Shown here one piece after another: positions 1 to 11,257 of a stretch of 64,000 nucleotides of DNA. The stretch is from assembly GCA_030685235.1 (NCBI GenBank), contig MU839107.1, forward strand, positions 310,001-374,000, read 5' to 3'. The translations under genes were made by a program, and so were the position numbers. Numbering within the stretch: the stretch's first letter is position 1; every line of letters begins with the position of its first letter. The notes under the pieces are model-generated. The model worked only from the letters and a program-made list of their open reading frames with translations, was not told the origin of the DNA and did no database searches. The DNA comes from Copromyces sp. CBS 386.78. Lineage: Eukaryota; Ascomycota; Sordariomycetes; Sordariales; Sordariaceae.

Positions 1-395
1 CAAGAACTTGCACTTTTGTGGATCAAGCACCCCAACAACAATTTCGACCCTCACGTTAACCGAAAAGAAAAGACGAATAACCTAAGACAGCTTGGATGAT
101 TGAACACAGCCAATTCAACCCAAAAAAGACTCGTACTTATATTACAGAGATGAACCTCGGCTCGTTCCCCCGTCATTGGAGAGACATGCCGAGACCACTG
201 TAGATAAGCGCCAGACTAACCCCGCATCGCACTACCGGGATGGGGTAACATCCGACGCCGATGTCGCCCGAGTATTTTCCGTCGTGAGTTTGGGGTATTC
301 TTTATCCTTTCTCATCAACATCATCACCCATCCAGCCAAAAGGGATACGGATATATCAACATTAACACCACGGCAACCAGAGCAAGGCCGTCACA
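1..395. other. Intergenic/5' flank of the dehydrogenase gene
   Basis: No supported gene. It presumably contains the promoter and 5' UTR of the downstream 2-hydroxyacid dehydrogenase gene. The ATG at 396 lies in a reasonable fungal context (CACAATGAC). Short open frames here have no recognisable content. Confidence 0.5.
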
Positions 396-1756
396 ATGAC
401 ACTCATCAAAGTCCCAAAGTTCGATGATGAAACCAAAAACAACCCAACCCTCAAAAACCACAAACTCGTCATCCTCACCCCCTGGGCTCCTCCACCGAAC
501 TACATCGCCTCTCTCCAGCAAAAGTTTCCCGACTTGGTGGTTGAATACCACGTCCCACCCCAATCCGAATGGACCCAACCCGGATCCGAGAGCTCTTCTC
601 CGTTCCCCATCGAGCAGTGGAAAGACGTCACCATGCTCTTGACCTTCACCTACCTGCCCCAACCAACAGATGCGCCGAAGCTGCAGTATGTTCAGCTCAT
701 CAGTGCGGGGGCGAACCATATTTTGGATCATCCGCTTTTTAGGGAGAGAGAGGAGGTGGAGTTTTGTACGGCTAATGGGGTTCATGGGTTTGTTTTTTTG
801 TTTTTCTTTTCTTCTTCAATCCCATCCATGCCACTTTGACTTGCCTCTCTTTTGGCTGGCTACCCCATTCGTCCATCCACCTTCCGCACTCTCCAAAGTC
901 CCCGATCCAGCTACCTTAGGTAGAGAAACAGCTGAGGAACTGACAACGAAGCAACACCAGCCCCCAAATCTCCGAATGGCTCCTCCTCACTTACCTTTCC
1001 TTCAACCACCGGCTCCCGCACTACCTCTCCCTGCAGCAACGCGCCCACTGGTCCCGCGGCAACTTCGACTCCATCGAGGACGCCACCGCCAAAACCGTCG
1101 GCATCCTGGGCTACGGCGCCATCGGCCGCCAGACGGCCCGTCTGGCCGTAGCCATGGGCATGCGCGTGCACGCCTACACGCTGCACGCGCGCCCGACGCC
1201 GGAATCACGCAAAGATGGCGGCGGATGGGCCCCCGCGGGCATGGGCGATCCCGAAGGTGTCTTTCCGTCTCGGTGGTTCTCTGGCGGCAGCAAGGAGGAC
1301 TTGCACAAGTTTCTGGCAAGTGGGTTGGATCTGTTGGTGGTGGCGACACCGCTTACCCCCGGTACCAAGCACCTGCTCGGCAAAGAAGAGTTTGAGATCT
1401 TGTACAACTCTTCACCTCCAGTGACATTCACAGACGAAACCGGCCACAGCGAGCCAAGAGGTAGGACTTTTGTGTCGAACGTTGCGCGCGGGCCCGTGAT
1501 AAGCACGGATGATCTTATTGATGCGCTTGAGGGCGGGTTGATACGCGGCGCGGCGCTGGATGTTACGGACCCGGAACCGTTGCCGGATGGTCACCGGTTG
1601 TGGAGCACCAGGAATGTGATTCTCACGCCGCATGTTAGTGGAGCGTCTACGAGGTATAATGAGAGGGTGCTGGCGATATTGGAGGAGAATCTGGGGAGGT
1701 TGGGCAGGGGGGAGGAGGGGTTGGTTAATAAGGTTAGTAGGAGGGAGGGGTATTGA
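396..1756 (+). CDS. D-isomer-specific 2-hydroxyacid dehydrogenase (NAD(P)-dependent), 2 exons
   Basis: Exons 396-787 and 961-1756 give a 395-aa protein. The 173-nt intron has donor GTTTGT and acceptor CAG, and splicing joins the frame as ANGVHG-PQISEW, the usual core of this family. Seen in the sequence: the catalytic/lid half ends near residue 130; the Rossmann fingerprint GYGAIG is at residues 181-186; the expected catalytic triad is Arg307 (in VARG), Glu336 (in DPEP) and His355 (in TPHVSG). The length is a little above the usual 310-350, because of an insert at about residues 215-235 and another at 285-300 (SSPPVTFTDETGHSEPRG). Family members oxidise or reduce 2-hydroxy/2-keto acids (glyoxylate/hydroxypyruvate reductase-like). 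The substrate cannot be read from the sequence. No targeting signal is evident, so the enzyme is probably cytosolic. It is a stand-alone fungal gene, not clearly linked to the sirtuin downstream. Confidence 0.88.
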
Positions 1757-3295
1757 ATGGCCCACGAGGGGAGGGACGGGATGGGATGGGATGGCTATTG
1801 TAGGTTTGTATGTGGGATCATGACGGTGAGCTTTAGAATAGGCTGATGGGTCAATGCGTGTGTGTGTTTAGTAAGCTGTAAGGCTGGTGGGAGAAGGGAA
1901 TGGAGCGAGGGCATTAATTAGCTCAGCGACTTCTTCCAAGATGAATGAAAGAGAGTACTTAGCATCCAGCACATAATATCCAATATGTCTTTCTCGGGAG
2001 GAGATTTCTGCGAACTTATATTCCAAGGTGTTTGTTTTGTAATCCCCCTATAAGTACCTTAGTGTCTCCCCTTTTCAACAAGGCTGTACATAAGTCGACA
2101 TGGGGTGCCAAGCCGGGGTTATGAGATTATCGTGACATGTAGACTAGTTGCTGCAGCAACGAACCCCCTGTATGTCAACAAACATGGGCATCGTCCGTCG
2201 TGATGAATGTAACCAAACGTGAGGAATTTTTGTTGGTCCATGAATCAGAAATTCGGAAGGGTAAGTGTTTTTTGCAAAGAAAGATCAGTCTCAGCCTTGT
2301 CGTATGGCACTCGACGGAGATTCTCAGCCCGAATATGCCATCGGATGCACAGGGCGACGACAATCGGTGTTGTCACGGTTGTTCGGTGCGCACTCTTTGT
2401 TTGCCGCTGTTCTTTGGTTGACCGTACTGGGGCTCGTCGCTGACTCATTGAAACCACGATGTGAAGGTGTCTTGCCAAGATTGTGAGGGTGGAAGGTAGG
2501 GGCACGCTAAAGTAAGGTATTTTGGAAGCAACCTAAGATGTTAAAGAGGAAAACCACCCGGGTTGAACTGTTCCCGGCCGTCAATTTCGGGCCCGTGATT
2601 CCGGCAGGCAGGCGCCAAGCCGGCGGGTGACCCAGCCTCCCGTCCATAACAGTCCGGGCGAGGGGTGCACGGCCCGGTTGGATGTGATCCCCAGGCGAAT
2701 TTGGTGAGGTGATTCTGGTTGTTCTGGCGGCTGGGCCACTGAAGAATGGAACCATGGTAAAGTGGAGCCCCCGCGTCATGACTGCTTTCAAAGGCGCTGT
2801 AGGAAGAGTTGTTACAGCGGCTTCAGGGGGGACCATCAGCGGGCTGTCTGCTCATGTCCACATGTCGTCCACACAAGGCATCCACTTTGACCACACACCA
2901 GAGTCAACAAAAGATTCTACAAACAGTACAACGGGCATTGTCATTGTCACGGTCGGTTCCTTACAAACACACACAACCCGTCAATCGATGTGAACCCCAA
3001 CCAGAAGAGGGTTCTCCCGCCATTCGTCGAATCCACGAGCGCGTCCTCTGCCAGGCCATTACAGCGTCAAACATCGATACATTGGATATTCCAGACGCGT
3101 TAGTGGAGGTTGTCTGCCCCGAGAGAAAAGGACAAAAGAGCAACACCACCACAACCACGGACGAGCCATTGTCTACATGCCCAACCACCACGACCTACCA
3201 AGCAATGACGCTGTAATCTTGGGATCCCTTTGCCATCACACCTGTTGTCCTGCCGTCGGTGGCTGTTGGTCTGAAAGGACAACATAACCTATAGC
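1757..3295. other. Intergenic region between dehydrogenase and sirtuin genes
   Basis: No supported gene. It would contain the 3' UTR of the dehydrogenase and the promoter/5' UTR of the sirtuin gene. The small open frames overlap on both strands and show no family motifs or codon bias. Confidence 0.5.
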
Positions 3296-3319
3296 AACCA
3301 CCACCACCACCACCACCAT
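3296..3319 (+). repeat. (CAC)n microsatellite in the sirtuin 5' leader
   Basis: A run of CAC/ACC triplets lies about 17-40 bases upstream of the sirtuin start codon, so it is probably in the 5' UTR. Length variation here would not alter the protein. Confidence 0.7.
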
Positions 3320-3335
3320 ATACCTACGACCGACC

Positions 3336-6300
3336 ATGCCTACAACCCACGTTGAATCCACCTCGGAAGCACTGCTTCAGGACATTGCCAATGCCCTCTA
3401 CAAGGCCAGGAAGGTCGTGGTCATCACCGGCGCTGGAATCAGCACCAACTCGGGCATTCCCGTGAGTAAACAGTCAACAGCACCAGCCACCCAAACAACG
3501 CGCCCTGCCTCTCCCGCTAATGGCTCTCTTAACACACACTACAGGACTTTCGATCCGAAAATGGCCTATACTCTTTGATCCAAGCCCAGTTCGACGCCGC
3601 CGCCGAGGCCAAGCAGGACGCTTCCCAAGAACCCGAGACGTCCGATCGACCGCCGAAGCGACCCAGACTCGACCCTCGAGAGGCCAACGACGACGTGGGC
3701 GATACTATCCAAGTCGCAACTACTACTACACCAGAGAACGACGACTCTCAGCTAGCCGATACAAGCGCAGAACACGAGGGCAAGGACAATAACTCTGCCC
3801 AAGTCACGACGCCCCCGTCCAAGGTGACGGGCAACAATGGGGAGCCCTCGGACCGGCCTCCTCAGTTCCCATCCTCTCCGCTGACCCTCGACTTCTCCCA
3901 CCTGCGCCATGACCGCGGCCTATGCTCCTCTCCCTTGTCCTCGCCTCCGCCGGTTCTCCTCGATCCCTACCGCGACAGCTCAACCTCGCGCTCATCCCGC
4001 AGCGACAGTGTCTCGTCTGATTCCGACAGCCAAGATCCCTCGTCCGTATCCACACCTCTCCTCACATCCCAATCGTCCAAAAACACGCTACCAAACATGA
4101 AGGGCAAGGATCTGTTTGATGCCCAGATCTGGTCGTGTCCTGTCAAGACCTCCGTTTTCTACACCTTCGCCACCACTCTCCGCCAAAAAGTCCGCGCCGC
4201 CGAACCAACAACTAGCCACCACTTTGTCAGTGTCCTCCGGGACAGCAGAAAACTGGTCCGTTGCTACACACAAAACATCGACCAACTCGAGGAGCGTGTG
4301 GGTCTGGCCACGTCCCTCCAACTCGGTGCCGGCAGCCGCTACCGCTTTTCAACGCGAAAGCCTGCGGGTGGCCGGCCCAAAGATGCAGATCAAGGTGGCA
4401 GCCAAGAAGAGGACCGGCCCTCGTCGAGCCAAGGACAAAAGGAGAATGATTGCCCGCCAGCCAGTCAACCACCAGCTTCACAGCCACCAGCAGCATCTCA
4501 ACCCGATGCTTTGTACCAGGACACATGCTCCCAGCCGGCCGCCCCCAACCGCGGTGTCGAATGCGTCTTCTTACACGGATCCCTAGCCGAGCTTCGATGC
4601 TTCGTTTGCGCCCGGACCGCCTCGTGGGATGAAGCTGAGCGACAGGCGGACACTCTAGCTGGTCGGCAGCCCGAGTGCCCCCATTGCGCTGGTGCCACTG
4701 CGGCTAGGGAAGAACGAGGCAAACGAGCGCTGGGAGTGGGCAAGCTTCGCCCGGATATTGTGCTCTACGGCGAGGAACACCCACATGCTCACCTGATTAG
4801 TCCTCTGGTGCAGCACGATCTATCTCTCGGGCCGGATATGCTTCTCATTCTCGGCACCAGCATGCGAGTCCACGGGCTGAAGGTGCTGGTGAAGGAGTTC
4901 GCCAAGGCCGTGCATGACAAGGGAGGAAAAGTAGTCTTTGTCAACTTCACCAAGCCGCCTGAGAGTGTATGGTCGGATGTCCTTGACTTTTGGGTGCAAT
5001 GGGACTGCGATGCTTGGGTGGGAGATCTCCAGAACAGAAAGCCTGCGCTGTGGTTGCCGCCTGGTACCGTGTTGCCGGAGGAAGACAAGGCCAAGGCTAG
5101 CAAGGCGGCGCGCAGGATTAGTGGTGGTGGTGGGGAGACTGGCAAGAAGAAGGCCGATAAGGCAGTTGACAAGACCACCGACAACAGCGACAAGGCTGCC
5201 GAAAAAGACAAGGCCGAAGAGCCAAAGCAGGCTGACAAGACCGACAAGCCACCAACATCAAATAGGAGGAGGAGGGAGAGCGACAACAAGGGACTGAAAG
5301 CACTGGTCGAGGCGGCTAGCACCGTTCAGGACCAGTTGGCCATTGAGGCTCTAAGCGCCTTGAAGAAGCACAGGGTTACTCCTGAGGAAATGAGCTATCA
5401 CCAGGAATTGGTGGAAACAGCCGAGACAACAGAGATGCTGCCCCCCCCGTTACCTGTTTTAAAGGCACTTGCCAGACGACCAACGAAACCCCCGAGGGAA
5501 CCCAAACTCAACCCCGGTGCGAAACGGCCAGCGTCTGTACGCGATCACAAGAACAACGCGGCACACCTGGTTTGGAGAATTATGGGTAGTCTGGAAGTCA
5601 TCAGGAATTTGCACAGCGAAGAGGAGAAGCAGGTGCCTGTTCCTGTTCGTGTTGCTGTTCCGGTTGAAACGACTGTCAAGGACAAGTCGAGGAATAAGGG
5701 GAGGTCTCTTGATGAGAAGGATAAACCGAAAATGACGGGTAGGAAGAAGCCCCAGCCTAAAGAGGATAGCCAACCATCCATCGAGGTGTCCGCCAACGAC
5801 GCTGGTGGTGGCAACCCTCCAGACCAAGGCGACGGAACCCAGGGAGACGTTGAAGCCGATTCCATTACAGCTGCGGTTAAGACGCGCAAGCGAAAACGGA
5901 ATGTCACATGGAAAATGATCCGGGGTGTCGAGACGCGCGTCTCTCTCGATAAGGATGGGACAGAGATCGCTCTCCCACCACCACATCATCCTCATGCTAC
6001 TGCCGTCCCGGTTAACATGCCCATCAAGGCACCCCAGCGTCCGCGCTCCAAGACCCCTCAACCTCCGGCACCACAGCAGACACAAATCTTAGCACCAGCA
6101 ACGATACCCAAGAACCGAGCGCTACCGAAACCTAAACCGCAAGCTCCTCGTAACCGAACCAACAGCGGGGCCAGCATCCCGCCTCATACGGCGATCCATA
6201 CGACCGCCATCTTCACACCCAAACCTCTTGCCAACCTTGCAGTGGAGGTCGTTGACAAATATGACGCCGGCTTCCAAGAGACAGATCGGCTCATCGCTAG

Positions 6301-7441
6301 GTACCATGAGCTTGCTTCTGGTACGCAGTCAGTCGCCTCCACTCGCGCCTCCAGTCCACAGCCATCTCAAAACGAGGCCGTCAACGATCATCAGCTACCG
6401 CCGCTGAACATGAGGAATCTCAACAATGCTCAGACTACCGTCCCGCGCAGAGGTTCAACCACCAGCAAGGGGTCCAGGAAGAGAGCCAAGACTGGGCCTG
6501 CTAATGGCCTGCTTAAGCTGCAGGTGTTGGAGCCCAAGTTCGATACACCCGGACCGTTGTCAGAGAACGTGTTGAGTCCCAATGTTGGTAGCCCGCCGAT
6601 CGGGTTTAACGGACCAAGAGGTAGGATGGGCTCAGTGCATCAACAGCAGGGACACAACGACCAGGAGAACCAGCCGCCGGGCCAAGAGCAACAGGCTCAG
6701 CAACCGGCGGACCGGTGCCAACATCAGCAACAGCAGGTCTCAACACAGGGTCAGCCGCAATACACAGGCCGTAACCCATTCTTCTACTCGGACCCCCTAG
6801 CTTCGCACTTGAGTTTCCCTCCTCGGTGGGGGGATCAACAGCAACAGCCCCCCCAATCTCAGTCTCAGTATCAGCAAGCCGTGCCCCTACCACCAGCGGA
6901 CTACCCAATTAGGTATTGGAGTACCACCGCCCTCGACATGTTTTTCCGGCCATGCATGGAAGCACAAAAGCGGCCCTCCCAAGATCAGGAACAGGACCCA
7001 GAACCGGAGCAGACACAGCAACAGAGTATGGGTCTAGGCATCCAAGAGCCCTCACCCATATCCGTATCCGCACACGCACCCGAAGCCGAAGCCTTGGAAC
7101 CCGAAGTAGACGACGACGACCCCTGGATCGAAGCTGCCCGCCGCGTCCGCCAACGCTTACCTGTACCCATGGGGGGCGACCTCAGCGCAGCAGCACTTGC
7201 TCAGCTAGCCGTGCAAGGCGCTGCTGTACAACCTACATTGCCATTCTCGACAATCCTGCCCGCTAGGGGCGTCCCGGCGAGGTTTTATACTCCTTTTCAG
7301 GCTTGGCAGCAGCAGAGGTTGGAGGAGATCAGGCTGCAGGGGCCGCCGACCGAACAAGAGGGGCAACAGCAGGCTGTCGGAATGGGGTCTGGGACTTTGG
7401 GGCAGACGACGACGGAAGGTCAGGGGTCAGGACCGGGTGCT

Positions 7442-7472
<31 letters not shown>

Positions 7473-7573
7473 GACAAGCACCAGGTTGTTGGCCGCCGCC
7501 GGGTTGGTCGGCTGAGGAACAGCTGAGGCAGGAGGCGGCCATGATGTTGAGTTCAATGCGAGGGAGCGCTTAG
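3336..7573 (+). CDS. Sirtuin of the HST3/HST4 type with a long low-complexity C-terminal extension, 2 exons
   Basis: Exons 3336-3461 and 3545-7573 give 1384 aa. The 83-nt intron (GTGAGT...ACAG) interrupts the NAD-binding motif and splicing restores GAGIS...GIPDFRSENGLYSL. Seen: TQNID at residues 284-288; the catalytic His386 in FLHGS; four zinc cysteines C394, C397, C420 and C423; RPDIVLYGE at 444-452; and GTSMRVHG at 479-486 followed by KVVFVNFTKPP, wording typical of the HST3/HST4 branch. Two low-complexity inserts split the catalytic core: about 135 residues after GIPDFRS and about 80 residues after the TQNID region. From about residue 550 to the end the protein is Lys/Glu-, Pro- and Gln-rich and looks disordered, ending in GQ dipeptide repeats. 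Known for the family: NAD-dependent histone deacetylation (H3K56ac in yeast), nuclear; fungal homologues affect secondary metabolism. A role for this copy is inference. Confidence 0.9.
7439..7486 (+). repeat. In-frame GQ-dipeptide (GGACAG) tandem repeat in the sirtuin tail
   Basis: Six-base units of GGACAG/GGCACAG type encode consecutive Gly-Gln pairs near the C-terminus of the sirtuin. It is a low-complexity coding repeat and likely to vary in length. Confidence 0.7.
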
Positions 7574-8302
7574 GATGTGTTCAAGTTCAAGTGATGAGGG
7601 TATGGCACATTAAAGGGCAAGGGACGGATACCATCCATGGTGGAGGAAAGTTGTGCACTGTGCACGGCAAGCGAAGGACAGGGCAACTATACTATCAACC
7701 GGCAATCGGTGTGGTTGAATGCATCATCATTGTTTAGAGTATCACTACGGAGTATCAATCACTTGGAGTATGGGTGTATATACCTGATAGAAACAAGCAT
7801 ATTAGCACATGGGAGAGAGATACTATACTATACTATACTCTCCTGGGCTTGGCATACGAACGGCGTTTATTAGCGGAATTCAATTGGTCATTTTAGGTAG
7901 CAGGTACCATGAACAGATTAGATGTAGAATACATGCATGCAGCTGTCAAGTTTATTTAATAGAACATACATAGGTGGCATTCAAGGAATTTATTTCCTCA
8001 CCCAGATAAGGTAGCCGTGGTCTCTTGAAGCACATAGTGGTAGGTAGGTACGGTAGGTACGGTAGGTCTCTAGAATAGTATGCTCCTTTAATCGCGGTTC
8101 CTGGCTGGGCCGACATGGAGAGTGGCTCTCAACACCACTCACCAACTAGAGGTAAGTAAGGTACCTGAAGTTTTGTAGCATCGCCAACATTCCATAGTAG
8201 GCAAGTTGTCTGATTTCCAGCTAGTTGCTATAGGCTAACCGACGTTTTGCCTCAGATCCAGTCCAGTCCAGTCCAGTTCTCCAAAGACTGACCATGATAC
8301 AG
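7574..8302. other. Intergenic, no gene seen
   Basis: This is the 3' flank of the sirtuin gene. It has several short GGTAGGTAC-type repeats (about 8040-8070) and a (TCCAG)n run near 8260-8278 just before the TIR element. No coding signal was recognised. Confidence 0.5.
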
Positions 8303-8304
8303 TA

Positions 8305-9000
8305 CCGTAGCGGGAAAATCTGCCAGGGAACAGGCCTTCTAAGCCTTAATAAGGCATAGAAGTCTTGTAGACTTAACAAGCCCTGTTGATTTAACAAGCC
8401 TTGTTGAACGAGGGAGGTACCTGATTGGTTGATTTGCATTTATCCAAATGCCCGCTGTAGACGGTCGCTAAAAGTGCCCTGTCTTTAGAACTGAAATTTT
8501 TTCTAAATTCTAAAGTTCCTTCCCCGGAAGAGATCGCCCTATATCAAAAGAAGGAACGAAGCCCACTCTCAATCAATTGGGCCAGTAGCTCAATAGTTCT
8601 TGTCGTCGCTCTCATCTTTGTGATCGCTAGTTCGATTCCAACTAGTAATAGCTTTTTTTCCGTTGCGCGAAAAGTTTCGCGCGCGGAAGTATTCGTATAC
8701 GGAAGTGTAAATACCTTCATCCAGATTTTGAAGTCAAAATCTTCTAGGTTAAACAGCTACCAAAAGGACCACTAGGAAGACCCTAATCAAAGACCCTCAG
8801 AAGGACCTTGAAAAAGACCTTTAGAAAGACCTTTAGAAGGCCTTATAAGGGTCTTTAACTTTTATCATTTTGCACCAAAATCTAACCAATCAAAAGCTTC
8901 CTTCAGCCCAACAAGCCTTATCAATTCAACAGGGCTTATTACATGGTTATGCAATAGATATACAACAAGGCTTGTTACGCTCCCTATATTCCCGCTGCGG
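8305..9000. mobile_element. 696-bp non-autonomous TA-flanked TIR element (copy 1)
   Basis: The left end CCGTAGCGGGAA and right end TTCCCGCTGCGG are inverted repeats (one mismatch in 12), flanked directly by TA on both sides (8303-8304 and 9001-9002). Subterminal AACAAGCC/GGCTTGTT motifs recur in both orientations near each end. About 70 bases of the left end and about 30 bases of the right end closely match the ends of the 20.5-kb element at 25830-46357. No protein-coding frame is present, so it depends on a transposase supplied elsewhere. It is not AT-skewed, so it shows little RIP damage. The superfamily is not certain; TA duplication is seen in several DNA-transposon groups. Confidence 0.78.
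8578..8659 (+). promoter_or_regulatory. tRNA-like Pol III module (A box, B box, T7) inside TIR element copy 1
   Basis: An A-box-like TAGCTCAATAG (8586-8596) is followed 33 bases later by a B-box-like GTTCGATTCC (8630-8639) and a T7 run (8653-8659) that could end Pol III transcription. The spacing is tRNA-like. A full cloverleaf does not form: the T-stem can only be drawn as CTAGTT/AACTAG and no acceptor stem pairs. It is therefore better called a SINE-like/tRNA-derived module than a tRNA gene. It is followed by the hairpin GCGCGAAA-AG-TTTCGCGC. Confidence 0.5.
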
Positions 9001-9002
9001 TA

Positions 9003-9992
9003 AGTAGCCTTTATCTTATTGTTTCCCATTCACTCCTGTCCGCATTACCACCCCATCGCGGCATAGCCACCTGGCATCTCATGTTAAAGTTCACCAACCG
9101 ACCGACCTTTTGGAGCCTATTCACTGTGCGGACACTTTCTCTTCTCGGGTACTTGTTTAAGGTAGGTGTTGCCTATACCGGCTTCCTCCCTGCCCTCCTC
9201 TCCTCTTCCGTTATGTAATTCAATTCCAGACTAGGTACCTTAAGAAAGAGCTTTCGTCGGAGTCCAGGGCTGTTCATTTTTCCATTTATTTAGCCTTTGA
9301 TACTAGGTAGAATATTCCATTACCATGGAAGGTAAGGTATTCGACACTCAACCACCCACCCGACCAACAGGAAAGGAAAGATTGTCGTTAAAGTGCCTTG
9401 AGAGCAAACTGCACCAACACCAGGCTCCCTTCATCGAAACGGAAGGGCCAACCATTGCACGTATCGAGCATTTAGTACGCAACAAAGCCTTCAAAGTGTC
9501 ACGAGCCTGGCTGTATCAACAATATGAAGCCGTTTAAGAAGAATGAATGCCTGCTGGTGCATGGAGCATGGCGGGAGCAGGGGCTGCTTGGAGTTTGGAA
9601 TTCACTTTGAAGTTGTTCAGGATCGTAGGTATGTAAGGATTTGCGGGACAGGGCAGAAGAGCTCCATATTGGCAGAGCATACCTACCTAGAGGTATATAA
9701 TCGAGATCCCATGGATGGGTTGAACAGTTGTAGATGTAGTAGTGGAATCTATGAGGTATGTACAAGGTAGCTCTCGACTCGAAACTAAATCGCTTAAGAC
9801 CTATTCGGTTGCACGTTAGTACGTTCCCAGGTTAAGATTTTGTATGTAGGACGTACTAACGCACTACTGCGATTTTTCGTGTTCAGCTCAAAAACCTTAT
9901 TTTTCATGTACACCTTGCAACTACCTGCAACCACCTACACCTACCCCAAATCCTCGATCTGACAAATTAGAAGGCTAGAATCTTCGAAATCC
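9003..9992. other. Intergenic, no gene seen
   Basis: No family motif in the short open frames. At about 9810-9875 two segments reading CACGTTAGTACGTT and GACGTACTAACGCAC are roughly inverted copies about 40 bases apart. They share the TAGTACGTT motif with the hairpin that follows at 9993. Confidence 0.45.
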
Positions 9993-10058
9993 TTAACCGT
10001 AGTTCTTAATATACTACGTCTCAAAATCGAGACGTAGTACGTTAAGGACTGCGGTTAA
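9993..10058. repeat. Near-perfect 30-bp inverted repeat with 6-nt loop
   Basis: The left arm (9993-10022) begins TTAACCGTAGTTC and ends CTACGTCTC. The right arm (10029-10058) is its reverse complement except at four positions, all C/T or G/A differences of the kind RIP or deamination would make. The loop is AAAATC. It could be a small foldback element or a transcriptional hairpin; no gene is adjacent. Confidence 0.7.
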
Positions 10059-10117
10059 ATACAATTACAATGCTCAACCCCCTATAAATATAGGGGGTAG
10101 CCGTCGCAAAGGAGATA

Positions 10118-10325
10118 ATAATAGAAAGGGAGGTGATAATAAAAAAGATAGTAATGATAAAGGATAGCGATGATAAGAAGGATAGTAATAATAAAGGATA
10201 GCGATAATAAGAAGGATGGTGATGATCGATGAGAAGGATGGCGACGATAAGAAGGATGGTGGTGTTGATGAAAAGGATGGTGAAAAAGGAAGAAAGAGGA
10301 GGAAAGAAGAAAGGTAGAAGGGGAT
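10118..10325. repeat. Purine-rich GATAA/GGATGG minisatellite
   Basis: Imperfect units of the type GGATAGCGATGATAAGAA recur across about 200 bases on the + strand, almost without pyrimidine runs. The reverse-strand open frame across it is a Ser/Tyr/Phe-rich translation artefact. Confidence 0.6.
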
Positions 10326-10375
10326 GTTAACCACCTCTTTCCATCTTGCAGCCAAAGTCTTGGCCTACCTTAACG

Positions 10376-11249
10376 TTATCTCAGCGCTCAGACCTCTAAT
10401 TCGGGGCGTCACGCACGAACCAGATTATACCACACAAATTTAATTTATCGATAAAATGCCATGACTACTGTTTTGGGTAATATTTTTGACATGCGCCCCA
10501 AGAGGTCTGAGTTCTCGATGCGGCCCCCCTAACAACCTCGACAGGAATATCCAGACTTTCAACATCACTACCTTATAACTCTACGAAATCTTATCGCATC
10601 ACCAATTTATGAATTGCATTATTATTGTGTAAATCAGCTCTTTCATTTGGTACCCATATAGATAGCAAATTCCCTAGCAACAATACGTCAAAACCATAAC
10701 CATAACTATGACCAAAATGCTCTCCAACAGCAATCTCTCAACTTCTCCTCCAGCCGATACGGGAAAAGTAAATGCACCCGGGGCTTGAGAATGCCTTACA
10801 GATTATACATGGAAATTTTCAGAAAGTTGGGATGAAAAAAAGTGCTAATGTTGAATACTATGGTCGCGACTTATTTTCTGATAATTATCGTTTTTACCCC
10901 CTTGACGATAGAAGTTACACTTTTAAGTACATTGACAAAAAATGAATTACACCATGATAACTGCCGTGCAATTCTCTACCTCTATACATTTTTATATTCG
11001 CTAATATGTCTTATGGTGATGTAGTTATCTGGAAGTGAAGCCAAATTTCGGTATGGATTTTGGGTATTTATGTCGAGACTCGGGGTTTTCTGCATCGAGA
11101 ACTCAGACCTCTTTTTTGGGCGTTCTCAGTCAATACCGTCAAATACACTGAAAGAAACGATGCACGGACCACAATCTGGAAACATTGGAAAGATTAAGCT
11201 CTTGGCGGCCGCTGCCCAAAAAAGAAAGTAGGTCTGAGCACTGAGATAA
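10376..11249. mobile_element. hAT-like MITE, 874 bp, with 20-bp TIRs and 8-bp target duplication
   Basis: The left terminus is TTATCTCAGCGCTCAGACCT (10376-10395) and the right terminus is its inverted copy with one mismatch (11230-11249). Both are flanked by the identical 8-mer CCTTAACG (10368-10375 and 11250-11257). An 8-bp target duplication with short TIRs is the usual hAT pattern. Each end is itself a foldback: the CTCAGACCTC...GGGCG motif occurs inverted again near 10492-10520 and 11088-11121, so the element has four related inverted segments. The core (10580-11040) is AT-rich and has no convincing transposase frame. Confidence 0.8.
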
Positions 11250-11257
11250 CCTTAACG

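Noticed and set aside
10370..11255. Reading the ends of the 874-bp MITE as TTAA-flanked (piggyBac-like)
   Set aside because: The longer identical flank CCTTAACG on both sides fits an 8-bp duplication, and the TIRs then match from the first base.
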